A DNA stretch of 64,000 nucleotides from Gnetum montanum (taxonomy: Eukaryota; Streptophyta; Gnetopsida; Gnetales; Gnetaceae): assembly GCA_015680685.1 (NCBI GenBank), contig MNCI01033545.1, forward strand, positions 91,280-155,279, in the 5' to 3' direction. The notes below the pieces were generated by a model. That model searched no databases and had not been told where the DNA came from. It was given only the letters and a program-made list of their open reading frames with translations. A program made the translations under genes and the position numbers. Positions 21,477 through 34,710 of the stretch are shown piece by piece (position 1 is the first letter of the stretch; the number at the start of each line of letters is the position of its first letter).

Positions 21477-22891
21477 GCTGTCCAAGGTCCAGGCAGGATA
21501 AAAGTAAGTTGCAACAGTTATGAAGCTGCGTCACAAAGAAATTTAGAGGAGATTGGGGCATGCCAAAACTGAGATAAGTCCTATACAATTTTAATGATGT
21601 TAGTATGCACTGATAATCAATGTTCCTGGTCACACCATCATGATGCTGGACTCTCTGCCCAGACAGGACAACTACAACAAACTTATTAAAAACATGAAGT
21701 GAATCCTTGGACCACTGGTTTGGTGCATAACTATATGCCTGTTTCAGATTCTAAGTCATTTGGTATTTTTGTAGAGCAGTACTGGTGGGCATGCAACAGA
21801 TTTTTGGTTTTAAGCTTCATATGTATTTGAAAATCTGGCTTGTGGTTGGCAATTCACAGGCTTGAATCCAAGGGGTATGCACAAACACATATGACCTAAG
21901 AGCATAATAAAAATATACATTCAAGGACTATGGCATCAAGTAGACAGCTAGCCATAGCAAGTGATCATCAAATTCCTCACCTACATTAACAGTCCACTCA
22001 TCAAAGATAGAATAAAGGTACCAAAATGATGATTTATCTAAAAATAGAGAACTTTAGCCTTTTTATGCTGTAACATTGAAATTGAATGTTGATTGAGCAC
22101 TTATATTTATCCCATTGCATTGAATGTTCAATTTGTTTGTAACTTCTTAGTCGCTAAGTTATTTTTATCTTCAGGCTTTTATGACTGGTGTGGGTTGTCC
22201 ATCAAATTGTTTTCATTAAGGAAATATATAATGCTTATTTTCCATAGCAATCCTAAATGTTCAACAGCATTAAATTTCTACATCAATGTTAACACATTGT
22301 TATTCTTCTACAGCGCTTTGAAATGCTATAAATATATGGACAACACTTACACAACGCTGTAGCTTAGGATCCACGTGATATCTCTGAGGGCATTGCTCTA
22401 GTAAACTTGAAACAAGTGATGGAAGAATGTGCAGTTATTCCAAAACATGTGTGGTATTTCCGTGGAAACTTATCAGGAACGTGTCTCCTCATAGATGTGT
22501 TTCCCACAGTGATGCATAAAGCCCCATTAGAAAATCCTCATGGTTTTGCAATTCTTTATTATCAATAGTGCAATGAAAATTGTGCACATCCCCATGATGA
22601 TGTGTAAAGTACTATAACATTTCCACCCCTCATTCAGATCACCACTCAATCACGAAGGCTCTATCAGGCTTTAAAAAACACTATTCAGAGAAGTCCAAAG
22701 AGTAGGAATGATAGTCTAAATGATAACATTAAGTTTGTATATCAGAGCCACCCACATCCAAATCCCACTTATAAATTCAGATTTGAAGTCAAATGTAGAA
22801 GGTCAATACACAAACCAAATAAAGTCAATAGTCACTTTCATTCTTATTTTTTAGATATTCATGAGAATTTCCTTCATCTTGCTATAGTTGT
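21477..22891. other. Intron sequence, nothing recognised
   Basis: No coding exon, LTR or SINE signature. Short open frames here have no family resemblance. Confidence 0.4.
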
Positions 22892-23065
22892 ATTAGGGAC
22901 CACCACTTAAAGTGATGGTATGCCACCTGTTACTCAAGTTGTAAGACCAAGGTTCAAGCCTGGACGCAGCCACTCAAAAACAGTTAGGCTTTCTTTCATC
23001 CACCAACTATCCTAGGAGTCTGCTTTGGTGGGATGAGCATTGAGCCTCTGGGTGATGACCCTTTT
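22892..23065 (+). mobile_element. SINE-C, full-length copy with target duplication
   Basis: 174 bp flanked by CTATAGTTGT at 22882-22891 and 23066-23075. The tRNA-related head ACCACCACTTAAAGTGATGG is followed by B box AAGGTTCAAGCCTGG at about 22951. The family body (GTTAGGCTTTCTTTCATCCACC) and the 3' end GGTGATGACCCTTTT follow. This is the best-bounded full copy in the window and defines the family's length. Confidence 0.8.
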
Positions 23066-23075
23066 CTATAGTTGT

Positions 23076-26000
23076 TATTGAACTCCCCAGCAAGCTAGTT
23101 GGCAACCTCACTTGCAACAATTTATTAGCAATGATTGAAGTGAACCTTACATCTAAAAACATAACTGTAAAGACAATGTCCCAATGAATTTTGGGCAAAT
23201 GGCAGCCATGCTTTTGCAATCTGTTCACAATCCCCCAACCAAAAGACAACTGTTGGTCCCAGTAATATACACCAATGCCAACAAGTTTACAGCCTATCTC
23301 CATTAACCTCTCAGGCATCAACCCCAGAGCAACATTGGATAGAGAATGCACCTATGTAAATTGAGATGAAGGGTAAGGGAAATGATTGCCTGAGCACTTG
23401 TGCTCTTCAAAAAATAATGAAAACCCTAAACCAACATCTATGAAACCCTTAAGCTTTCTTGTCAAACGTCTTCACAAAGCAAGACTCTGTGTTCTTATCC
23501 TCCAAAATATTCATAATCAAATCAAACGCTTTCTTTGCACTTATAGTCAAAGACAGCTCAATAGTAATAGTTCTATGAATGCATTTCCACTTCTTCGACA
23601 CCTACTTCCTTGATTTTTCCAGACTCATCAGCAGGCTAATTTTGTTCCTGGAATTGCTTCTCTCCTTCTCCTACTCCTCCACAGCCTTCCAGGGCTTGTG
23701 AAAGTGGACAATGCCTACATCGTTTCAAGGACTTTTGCCATGGCAGAAACGTTCCTCATTCCTTCATCCCTTTTGGCCTTACTAGAGCCAGGAATCGACT
23801 AAAAAACTAATCCTTTTCAACTTTGTCTACCTTCCCCACAGAAATCTCCTTTCTTTTCAAGAAGTTTACATGTAAGGATGGGATATACAACACAACAAGT
23901 GTCATTCAGTTTCCCTATTTTTTGCTTCGTGCAATTCATTTCATTTAAGATGGAAAACAGGATGTTGAAAGATGGACAATCCCCAGGCTCGTTGAATTTG
24001 CCCATAAACAATTTCATTAAGTTGCTAATTTTGCCTCTCTTCACTAGAAAAAGATTTCTTTAGAGAACAAGTAATAACGTATGCTTACATAGGAAATCTT
24101 TCTTTAGATTTCACGATTAAAAAGGAGATAGATACCCTTGGGCCCTGCACATTTGGGACATTTTCATGTTTTACAACTTGTTCCTTACTTGGAACATTGA
24201 TGATATCAACAATATCCTCCATAGAAAATTTCACATAGCCACCAGGGACACATAACATTAGCAGATCTTAATACTTTGTAGTGGCACACAGATTTGTGTA
24301 AAAATGGATCACCATTACCAACAAGTACTCTTCCTCCAAGGAGATGATTAAGGGAGAGTACTCATCAGCAATAAAAAGCACTCGTTGGCGATCTTCATCT
24401 TACTTGGAAGAAGAGTACTCAATGTTGATGATGTTCATATGCTTGGAGGAAGAGTTTTTGTTAGCAATGGGATCCATTTCTACACCAATTTTTGCTTCCC
24501 AACAGACAATTAGGATCAACTGATATCATATGTCCCTGCTAGCTTTGTGAAATTTCTATGTAAGATATTGCTGATATTAGCAAGATTCCAACCATGGAAA
24601 AGGCTATAAAACATTATACCTGAATGCATATGCTAGCAATAATAGAAAAAATGGAAGGCTGCATTACCCCATCATATGATTTCTCAAATCAAATCAAATT
24701 TAGAAAAAGAACATCCAACCAATATAAATTCAATCGGTGGGATGGAAGTATAATCTCTAATGAAAGTTCACGGCTAATAGAGGTCCTACAGGTAATGAGT
24801 GCATAGTGATATGGCATTTTTAGTGATGTGGTTATTACTTGGTGAAATTATCAAATCAAATGTCAAGGCTTGATAGGGTATTTGATAGGAACAGCTAATT
24901 CATTTCAAAGCATGATTTTATGTTTAACTAACTCATATCACGAAACATAAATCTTTCTCTTCCAATCTTAATGACAGATACACTGATTGGAAAGAGGGAT
25001 TTTATATAATCCATTTAATAGGTATCATATTGAAAGCTTATCTTAGTTAAGAACTCATACTATAATATAGGATTGCATAGCATATTAATAATAGATTGTT
25101 GTTTTTCACAAGGTTAGAATAATTAGGGACATTAGCCCATCATACGAATGCATTGTCCTTTCCGAAGAAGGTTGAGGATCTCACAATGCATGTTTCTTAG
25201 TAGTCTTAATCAATACTTGCTAGTATTTGTAAGAGAGGTGGTGATGACTGTTGATCATGTGTCTTTAGTGAATTGGAATTATATGGCTTGAGGATCCATG
25301 TCTCAAGATCATGAGATTGGGTGGACCTTTGCTTTAGCACCCAACCTATGAACACTGATATTACTACATGGAAGAGCAAGTTCAACTCTGATGTTGCTAC
25401 ATGGAAGAGCAAGTCCAAGAGGTTTCATGTTGATGATAGAGGATTCAGTGTAGCCAAAACCACTTGAACCATTTCTCAAATTAACAAAATAAGAAGTAGT
25501 GATCTCCACTACCTTTCTTGGTGATCCTCAAGTCGCAACTAGAAGGAGAGGCTCATTGTGAAAGGAGTAGATGCCCAAATGAAATCATGACACCAAACTC
25601 AGTCTTTTGTTTTAGGCTAATCACATCGTAAGGCCATGGCTTGACAACTTGATATCAATGCCGAGTTTTATTTTTCCTATTGGGGTGTTATTCTTAGTAG
25701 CCAAGATGAAGCAGAAGATGTTTCACAATATAAAACAGCTATGCGCAAAACATCTCGAAACACAGTAGCTAGAAGTTCTTCCTCCAAGCTGCCTTCGTAA
25801 TGCTGGTACCAATGCTACAATGATCATTTTATGTGTGAAATAGCATTTATTAAGCATAGTGTCACGAGGAAGTTCAATTATCAATAATCTATCTGCAGTG
25901 ACTTGTTTTTAATGACCTTCAACTTCTCTACATAGAATGTTGTAGATTTGCTGAATTGTCAAATTAGCTCCACATATTTCTGCATGAGGGTAGCCATTAA

Positions 26001-28197
26001 GGGTATATTTCTTATTGGAGAACATAAGGAGGCGCCTATGACCAATAAGAGTGGGTCAAAACCCTTTTTTCTTGCTTAGGGCTGCAAGGATTATAGCAAG
26101 TCCCTACACTATATGATGGCCCAAGAGCTTACCACATGGCTTCAATTACCATAATATATATTATGTATAATCTAGAAATTCTCTCAATCTGTCCATGTTC
26201 ATGTCATGATGTTTAGTCTTGAGTCATGTTCAAGTTTTATGACATGTTTACTTTTACTGTTTGTCAAGATCATTTAGGAGTTAGGAGTTAAATTATGTGA
26301 AGATGTTTTATGTTTTAAAAAGTTTAGATTGCCACAAAGGCAAAAGTAAGAGAGGGAGTTTAATATCCTTTCATGTGTCATGCCCCTCCCCTCAAACGCT
26401 ATAAATAAGGCCCTTGGTTCTCCATTTGAACTTAATGTCATGCTGCTGAAATGATGTAAATGTTGCTCTCTATCATTGCAATAGAAGTTGAGAAGAGCTC
26501 CTTTGTGCTAATGTCCCTCAAGCTTCAAGCTCTCTATTCTTTTCTTTGTTTCATTTCAAAATAATTTCTTAGTTTATATGATGCATTAACTCAGAATTTC
26601 ACAGCCATTTTACAACATTTCACAATCTTATTACCCATTTCTAAAGTTACTTCATAATTGATCTCACATTTCACAAGCCATCTTTCAAGTTTAGATATTA
26701 TTTCATAAAATCTCTCAACTCTATGTTCATGTTGATGTAGATCTATGAATTTGCATATGTTTGATGTAAGAATCATGTTCTAAACTTTAGATCTGAGCTA
26801 TTTCTTCAATCATTTCACATTAAAAAAATTCAACTTAATTTAACTTCATTTCAAAAGGGTTTTAAGAGATTCTTATGGATCTTCTTAAATCCTCCTTTTA
26901 TCATCAATTTGAATCAAGATCTATTTGCATGAAGCCATTTCAATGAAGAATTTGATGCTAGAACCCATTTCTCTGTAGTCTTGGACATTGTGGTACTATA
27001 ACACCCTATCTTGAGGTTCTGTTGAAGAATTTCACCCATATGCATGTTTCATGGTTGAATGGGAAAAATCCTAAATTTGATCTCAAAACTTGATGGAATT
27101 CATATGCATGGATGTTATGATCATTGATCTGAGTTACCCTTAATATTTTCGTATCAATGTGTGAAGGATCAAACTAATTGAAACCACATAAATCTCAATT
27201 TCAAAGTCCAATTCTTTTAGTTTTTTTGTGACTCTACATCAATCATGACCTGGCCCAACCTCTTTTGTCATTTGCAGCTCACTCATGCTTGCTCTCGGGA
27301 AATTTCTAATCAAACTGGAACTTGCAGTATTTGATATTGTTTTCACGCCACAACCCGCAATCCATAGAAATTTGATTTTTCCACAACTTTCAGCCAGCTT
27401 GCAGCTAACTCGCATCCTTTACCGTAACCCATGTTATGTACGAAATCTCACCATGACTCACGGCCTTACTAGTGTTCATTTTTGGGTTTTTGTCTCAAAC
27501 TCACCACAACTCACATTTCATTTACAATTGACATCGCAACCCCACCACACCTTGTGGTTGACTTGCAATCTATGCAAATTTGAATACCGCGACCTACATC
27601 CAACTCACACAGTTCAATAGAGGTCTATCAAAGAAAATTGAGGTTGTCCACTACTCAACGCCATGTGCTCCCTAGGCCCGTCTTGCTACTACTAGGTGTT
27701 GTAACACATAGACCAAACCAACGGCCTATGTTGGATGGAAACCTGCTCATTTATAGTAGGTTAGGTTTTATTTTAAGTAAGTTGGCATTAACATTTCTAT
27801 TTACTAATTACTATCATTCCCTATTCCAGAATCCATTGTTGAAATAAGATCATAGTTCATTAGGACCTTGCTGAATATACCATAAATCCTACCAATGATC
27901 ATCCTCATCATTTTTCATTTTATTTCATCATATAGATCAATCCATTAAGGAATGTAAGAGATTTAACAATGATTTTTTATTGTCAACAAACCTTTCTTTG
28001 AAGCTTGCCTTATTAATGATTATAGCTAATCAAGAGAATCACAATGATAATCTCTATTATGTGTTCAGTTGTTCTTGTATTCAACAACCAATAATCTATG
28101 CATGACTTATCAAAAAATGCTATCAAAAGCAAGATATCTACCCAAGATGAATTCAATTAAACTAGCTAGGCCTGGGCATGAAATAAGAAAACCAATT
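23076..28197. other. Intron sequence, mostly unassigned
   Basis: No conserved gene found on either strand. Items seen: a duplicated GCTACATGGAAGAGCAAGT motif near 25360 and 25394, an isolated TATAAATAAGG at 26400 with no clear LTR borders, and weak open frames (23007-23351 minus, 27285-27620 plus) without family motifs. Confidence 0.4.
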
Positions 28198-28215
28198 CAA
28201 TTCTTTTAAATAAGT

Positions 28216-28303
28216 AAAGGATCATTACCCAAAGCCACAATGCTCATCCTACTAAGTGGGGTCCCAAGAGGGTTCGTAGATGAGCAAAAATCTAACCTCT
28301 TTA
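28216..28303 (-). mobile_element. SINE-C, 5'-truncated copy with perfect 18-bp target duplication
   Basis: An 88-bp fragment of the SINE-C body ending in the family 3' terminus AATGATCCTTT. It is flanked by identical copies of CAATTCTTTTAAATAAGT at 28198-28215 and 28304-28321. The head with both pol III boxes is missing. 5' truncation with a long direct repeat is the hallmark of target-primed reverse transcription and fixes the exact 3' end of the family. Confidence 0.85.
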
Positions 28304-28783
28304 CAATTCTTTTAAATAAGTGATTTCCATTATTTCAAACTAATAATAAACACCACACCAAATACTTTGACTAACATCTTATGTTTATGACTTGAGTGAA
28401 TGTGTTTTTTCCATCAAGACATTTGATAATCAATGGATGGTATAAAGAACGTGATGAGCTTATCAATCAACTCTCATTAGCTACACCTTGTTGATTATAT
28501 ATTCTTCGAGCATTAATCCTCATCAAGTATATTCTTTATCCAATTAGTATTATTTCATTGAACAAACACAGAAAGAGTTGCCATTACTCCAATACATTGA
28601 AGCAGTAAGTCATACATTCATGGTTCTTATGAAAATCATGAGATTGCTTTGAGAAAGTGTGATAAACACATGATATGGAAAAAAGTATATTGCATTCCAC
28701 CAGCCCGCCCCTCAAGATAGGAATCATCAAGAGTCTTTCATCCACCTTACCAAGCACTTTCAATATGCACCTCCAAAACATAT

Positions 28784-28945
28784 GACTCCATGAATATTGG
28801 CCTTGAAGCATCTTGTACAAAATATACCAGATCTCTTTAAATGTAAACATTGAATGCTTTAAAATATAGGACTCCATTAATATTGGCCTTGAAGCACCAT
28901 GTACAGAACATAGCAGATCTCTTTAAACATGAACACAGATAACTT
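28784..28945. repeat. Tandem duplication, unit about 86 bp
   Basis: Two adjacent copies, each with GACTCCATNAATATTGGCCTTGAAGCA and GATCTCTTTAAA, starting at 28784 and 28870. No coding role seen. Confidence 0.6.
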
Positions 28946-30263
28946 ACAAAGCTCATAAATTAGAACCTCATGGATACCACAATCTAATTCAGGCAACTTG
29001 TACTTAATGTTTAGTTCACTTCGTCGTTATTATTGTTGAATCTAGTCGCAGTGTCAATATAGTTCACAATTTGATACATCTAGGAGATTACAATAATTCA
29101 TAATTCCTGGAGGAAAGGTAGGCAAAATGTTTTAAACCATACATGTAGGGACCCCCAACAAAATACTTAACTCTTAGCTTGCTCAACCCCCACTTCTACT
29201 AGGAAACATGCATAGATGCCTTTGCTTGCAAGAGTAGATCAAGTGGCTTAGACCATCTTGGATAGCATAGCGTTGTGTTATGTCTTTCTAACAGGTTAGG
29301 AGCCTATTAGAGATACAAATTTAAAATTATCCTTATTCTTCATATTAGCTTAAAACTTCTACTCATTAGTTGAAAAGTTTAAGGTAAGGACCTTGACAAT
29401 TGAAACTTCAAGTATAAAAGACAATAAACCAACTTCATGCACTAACATATAGCAATGTTCATATTATAAACGCATGCAAAGATTATCATTGTAGTTGATG
29501 ACATGATGAGATGATTCCTGGTTTAGAGCCATCACTTGCATTGTAGAAGGAGATCATACGCTGATTATGAATACAAGATGTTACTTTTTTCAAAAAATAA
29601 GATATAGTCTCCTAGCCATAGATCCAAATAAGATCACCCAAAGAAGGTTGTAGTCAATCACCGTTGGCATAGGGACTAATGTATATACCTTACATATAAA
29701 GATCAGATCAGATTACAGATCACTTTTTCATTCCAACAATTCCAAATCATGGATTGCAATTTGAAATCATGATATTAAAAAACATTGAACTTTTAATCAT
29801 TTTCAAAAGTATATGTAATTAAGAAGACATAAAATTAAAAATCCATTAAAAATAATATATTCGACTTTAAAATAGAAAATTCTAAATATTTTAATATAAC
29901 ATTGCATCAAGCATGAACATCAACATAAATTCATTGTTTATACTCCCATATACAATACAAAAAGTTTTAAATGTAAGCTAAATTGGATGTTGTTTCTTTG
30001 TGCTACACTGTAATATTTAATATTCACTGTCAACAAAAACAAATAAGTTGAAGAATGTTTAAATTCCACTACCAAAGTGATTCAAAATGAGTTGAAGAAT
30101 GCATTGCTAAGCTCTTGAAGAATGTGCTGCTGAGCTCCCCAAGAATGTGTTATGCTCCAAATGCATGACTCATTGCCAAAGAATGTGTACTCAAATGGCC
30201 AAAAACCTTGAAACTATTTATAACCCATATTTAGAGTGTTTTATGCTCATTTTTTCTCCTTTT
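28946..30263. other. Intron sequence, nothing recognised
   Basis: AT-rich DNA without gene or repeat signature up to the target duplication of element A. Confidence 0.4.
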
Positions 30264-30268
30264 ATAGC

Positions 30269-31101
30269 TAATGAACAGTGTGTATACCCTACACCCAACC
30301 ATATAAATCACTAGCATTCACTCAGCGATCCGGTTAAGTTCCGTAGACTTTAGCTCTCTAAGTACATTGGGTTCTAAGAGGTGAATCTAACCGTTTCAAT
30401 CGTTGTCTTCTCAATTCCACTTGTGAAGTACAAGTGTATGGTTAAGTGTAACTGAGGCATCTGATTTTTATCATTTTATATTTTATGATTTAAGTTGCCT
30501 AAGCACACGAATAAAGTAATTAAATGCTTAATTGATCTAATAACTAGCTCATATTCAACTAATCCTAGCATAAGCATCCGTTCCCACTTTCCATACACAT
30601 CCTAAACACATAATAACACTACTAGGTTACCAAGCATTAGACGTATGTTCGAAGTGGTCGTACTTATGTTTGCTATTTAATCAACATTATTTACTTAATT
30701 AGAATTCATTAAAGCAAGGTGCTTAAATAATAAATGCATAAGGAAACATTAATCTATTCCAAGTGCTGCAAAATTTGATCAAAAAAGCTCATCTTTATTG
30801 TCGTTCACACTGAGGTGCTCAGGTACATCATTGCTCGAATAAAGATCTGTACACTTCTTTGACTCCTATTAAGGGCACTCATAAAATATTCTAACTTTCA
30901 AAAGGAAAAACTGCAAAAGCTTTGCTACAACTAATGAAAGATTGCGATAAATGCGATGGGTAGGTGCACATTTATAGGTGAAAACAAGGTGCCACATTGA
31001 CAGGTACTCATCAATGTGGCAAACCCTACGTCGACGGGATCCCATCAACCAGGTCACGTTGATAGCATCCTATTGACACAGCGCAACAACATGATTTATC
31101 A
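30269..31101 (-). repeat. Element A 3' LTR
   Basis: 833 bp. Its outer plus-strand end reads TAATGAACAGTG, where family ends have TGATGAGCAGTG, so the terminal dinucleotide has mutated. The U3 end at 31101 reads TTTATCA. The minus-strand TATA motif CTATAAATG overlaps 30969-30977. U3 (about 30990-31080) contains several GTCAAC/GTCGACG/CATCAA repeats. Confidence 0.85.
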
Positions 31102-31125
31102 TATCCCCACGACTAAATGAAACTC
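31102..31125 (-). other. Element A polypurine tract region
   Basis: Minus strand TTTAGTCGTGGGGATA directly before the LTR start TGATAAATC. Element B has TTTAGTCATGGGGGTA at the same place, so the tract is conserved between copies. It would prime plus-strand DNA synthesis. Confidence 0.65.
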
Positions 31126-31359
31126 ATCCTCGAGTGAACAAAGGAGGAACAAGTTCTTTACAAAATTGTGGGAAGGTATGGGATTATTGACTAACTACAA
31201 ATACACAAAACAAACACAACAAAAACTAAGTGCCCAAGTGTACAGATTTACAATCATTACAAAAATTGGTGTTCAAAACAACAAAATTGAACACCATGAC
31301 AAAAAAATGACAACACAACTCCTTAGATGGCCTAAAGATGATGAAGAAAATCAGATGGT

Positions 31360-34183
31360 CCCAAGCGATGGAGGCTCGTAAGGTTCAGAAGGACCTTCTC
31401 CTACTTCAAGCACACGTAGTTGTTGAGGCAATGGTTATGGTTGTCCTGCTATAGCTGTGACTTCTGGTAGAAGACAAAGGACGTCCAACAATGTCTTCAT
31501 CTTCTCCTCCTTACTCTGGGGATCATTCACAGTCCACGTTGCTTCACCAATGTGGGCTGGAATGGGAATATCCCACAGATAGGGCATTGTAGGGAACAGC
31601 TCCTTCACGTTGACAAATCAAGCAACAAACTATTTGCATTCGATGTCAAATGCCTTGAGTGCATTCTACAGTTCCTGGTAGTCATTTAACCTCTTGGCTA
31701 GGTTCTCAGCAGTTGATCTCTAATCTATAAATCGCTCCCTGAGAACATTAAGTTCAACGTTTGCAATCTCAAGCTTTTGTTTAATCTCTTTGTAATGTTT
31801 GAACTTTGCCTTGTACAACAAGTACGAGCTGGCCACCTGCTTCTCCAACTCTGACTGCGGCCTTCCAACAGTCAACATTGCCAAGTTTGCATCTCAGAGG
31901 TTGGCGAGTTCCATATACTTGGTCATTTCCTCGATCTGCAACTCTTTCATGCAAATTTCAGCTTTATTGTATTCGTTCAACCCATCAAAGATAGGCTTCT
32001 AGACATCACCTCATTGACTTTTGCCTTTGCCAGTTGAATGTGCTTCTCATTAATTTCTTTCTGCAATCCCACTTGATCCCTATAATGATTTTTCACCCTT
32101 TCAAACTTAAGGGCCTCGTTCTTCCAAGCCGCAACTTCTATTGCAGACTTCTGGGACATTGCATGAACCTCCTCCATTGAGAGATTTCTCTTCTCTGCTA
32201 CCAACCTCCTCAATTCAGTGTTCACCTTGGCAAGCTACTCCTGCCTTTGAAGGATGAAGTCAAAAATTTGTTGTTTTTGCACATCAACATTCCATAGGCA
32301 ATGATTTTCTGTGATCAGGGCTTCATTCTTCCAACAAGTCTAAACCAAGTCCTTCTAAATGTTGCGCATTGTGGCATTGGCCAAGGATTGGTCAAAGACC
32401 GTCGACTACTTTGTGTACTCGACCTCTTTGAGTTTGGCCTGAAGTTGTTGGAAAGTTTCATCTCGTGTCACTGCATGGCCGAGTACCACAAGATCAACAA
32501 GGCAGGCTCTTAATTCAACAACTACCGTAGCCAAGTCTTGGTTTTCAGCTTTGGCTATTTCAAGTTGCCCCTCCATGATGATGCATCTGCCCCTTACCTC
32601 AAGCAACTCCAACTGGGTAGCAGTGATGGTATCCAAAAGGTCAAAGACATTCAGAATCAATTGCCCAGCTTCCACGAATAGGTCCAACAATTCCTCATGT
32701 TGGGCTGTGATTAATCTCTCGCTAACAGTGCCTGCGGACATCTGCACATCTCTTAAGTGCAAAAACATCTAGTACAGACATCGCAGGTGCATTGAGTGAT
32801 TGAGCCACTATGTCAACAACCACTTCAACCGTTGTTTCCTACCCTTGGTGCTGCATCACCAAGATAGTTGCCCCCTCACACTTCTCCAAACACACCGAAA
32901 AGGTAGCAACATTCCCAAAGATGTATGGGAATTGTTGCTGTTGCGAGAGGGACACTGTTACCTCTCAGGTGCTTAGATTCAACCTTGCAGGCACCTGCAT
33001 GCGTTGGGCAGAGAAAAATGATGACCCACCCTCCATCTGGCTTACTATTCAGGCCACTTCATTAAGGTAGCTCATGGCTGGCCGGTACACAGATGGATCA
33101 CCACCACTCGCTTTTACCTACTATTGCAAGAGCTACTCATGGAATTCATACATGTGCTCAATGGCAACGCAAGACTCTGATGTTGTTTCATGAGTGGGTG
33201 ATGGAGATGCTGGTTGCTACTCCTCTTCCTAGACCACCTTTGTAGGAACTTTGTCCTTCATCATCTCCGCCCAAGAAGCGGTTGGAGCACAACAGATTGA
33301 ATCATTAGTGTAGCAAGCTATGCCTCCCCTTTTGCACAATTTTTAAATGAGGCATGAAAAAGGAAGTGTCTTCCTTCCACATTCATTCTCCTTAAAGCAC
33401 TTCTCTATCTCAAGATAGATTAGTTGTGGAAGGCTGATAAGGAATCTTTCACTTAGAGGGAGGCACGCATGGGCAAAGAAGGTTGTGACCTTGCTAGGCC
33501 TCATCGTTGGATTGAGGTAAAAGATCATAATTTTGAAATATGCTCAATTCTGCCATGGTGAGCACACCAAACTCCTTGCAGTCCACTCCATAGCACCATT
33601 GTGTCCATTCTTTCTTGTTGCCTGGATTTGTTTGCATCGGAATTTCTGCAAGAGTGGCCCCAATTTCAGGCAACCCAAGGGCCTCAAAGATTGCTTTCAT
33701 CGAGTAGGACACAGATATGTCCTTGATTTTGACCGTGGAACCAGCCTGCCTATTGTTTCAAAAAAGGTATGTCTCTCCCATGTAGCACTCCCCGCTGGAA
33801 GTGATGATGGGCCACATGGGAGAGTTCTGTACTTGAGTTTTGACTTCTAGATGAGCAAACTCCAAGAAAGGTCCAAAGTTCAACTCCAGAAGCACAAATT
33901 TCTGAACCTCCTTGGATGCAATTTACTTAAGGCAAGCCCTCGTCAAGGTGACATCAAGATTCAACCTTGGCTCTAGTGCCTCATCTCGGTGGAATTGTTC
34001 AATTGTGGTCGCTTCAAGAATCTATCTAACAAATTCCACTTTAGGCTCCTCTCGAAGAGGTCCCATTGCATGGTTTTCTACTACCTGCTCCTAGGGCTAT
34101 TCTTGGCCCCTTCCAATTTTTGGTCGTTTGTCCCTCGATTGGGATGGTCCTCCCTCTTGTGGGTGCTTTCCTTTTGGTGCCAT
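31360..34183 (-). pseudogene. Extra ORF (ORF3) of element A, coiled-coil protein of unknown role
   Basis: Starts MAPKGKHPQEGGPSQS at 34183 on the minus strand. The frame, interrupted by stops and shifts, extends about 2.8 kb to near 31360. Open stretches include 32406-32768 (120 residues: LLDTITATQLELLEVRGRCI and so on, heptad-like) and 31977-32225 (82 residues: LRRLVAEKRNLSMEEVHAMS, Lys/Glu-rich). Both are strongly predicted by eye as coiled coil. The N-terminal half has no motif I recognise: it is not RT, RNase H, chromodomain, or a clear envelope with signal peptide and membrane anchor. Extra ORFs in this position are known from Athila and Tat elements. Element B lacks it. Confidence 0.6.
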
Positions 34184-34589
34184 CTGTCGTCACAACAAAA
34201 CCAAAGATTAGCATGTGATGTGTAACTTATAACCTTTAGTTACCTTATCTCATTGGGCAGTTACACTTTGGCTAAGTTATGACCATGGTAGATTGAGTAT
34301 TTTAATATTATTTGGTTTAGGTCACTGTAGTTTGTTGGAAGGATCTAACTTTCAAAAATTAATGATTTTAATGTTAGTTTATTAGTTAAACCTTTGTGGG
34401 AGTTAGAAAAATTTCAAAAAAAAATTCCGTCAAAAACCTAAGATATGTGGCCCCCATGACAAAGAGCTTACCTCCGATAACTACAAGACTAAAGAACGAC
34501 GGTAATTGGACAAATGGTTTGAAAGTTATGGGCTCTGGACAGTTGTAGGCTCTGAAAAATGCAAAAACTCCCTCATTGTTTGTGAGCAA

Positions 34590-34710
34590 ATGTGAAAAAA
34601 TCACTAAGTGCGGTTGCCTATTTATAGGATTTTTATGCTGCATCAATGGGATCACGTCAATGCGGAAGACTCCATAGATGGGTTCCCATCGACAGGGGCT
34701 GTGACCAAAA
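34590..34710 (-). promoter_or_regulatory. Internal LTR-like promoter upstream of ORF3
   Basis: Minus strand: CTATAAATAG at 34618-34627. On the upstream side (34637-34707) are CATCAATG, GATCACGTCAATG and CCCATCGACAGG, like the U3 repeats of this element's LTRs. On the downstream side is a TGAGGGAGTTTTTGCATTTTT-like initiator region (about 34560-34580), closely like the TATA-downstream sequence of the element B LTR (TTTGAGGGAGTTTTTTTCAT). The ORF3 start lies about 435 bp downstream. This suggests a second transcription start for ORF3, derived from an LTR core. Confidence 0.5.

Noticed and set aside
23007-23351. 114-residue minus-strand open frame
   Set aside because: It overlaps the end of a SINE-C copy and has no family motif; kept only as unassigned intron sequence.
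26390-26580. TATAAATAAGG with a possible LTR
   Set aside because: No terminal TG/CA borders, second LTR, primer site or target duplication could be found.
27285-27620. 111-residue plus-strand open frame in the intron
   Set aside because: Low-complexity Leu/His/Pro composition without motifs; on the opposite strand to the host gene.
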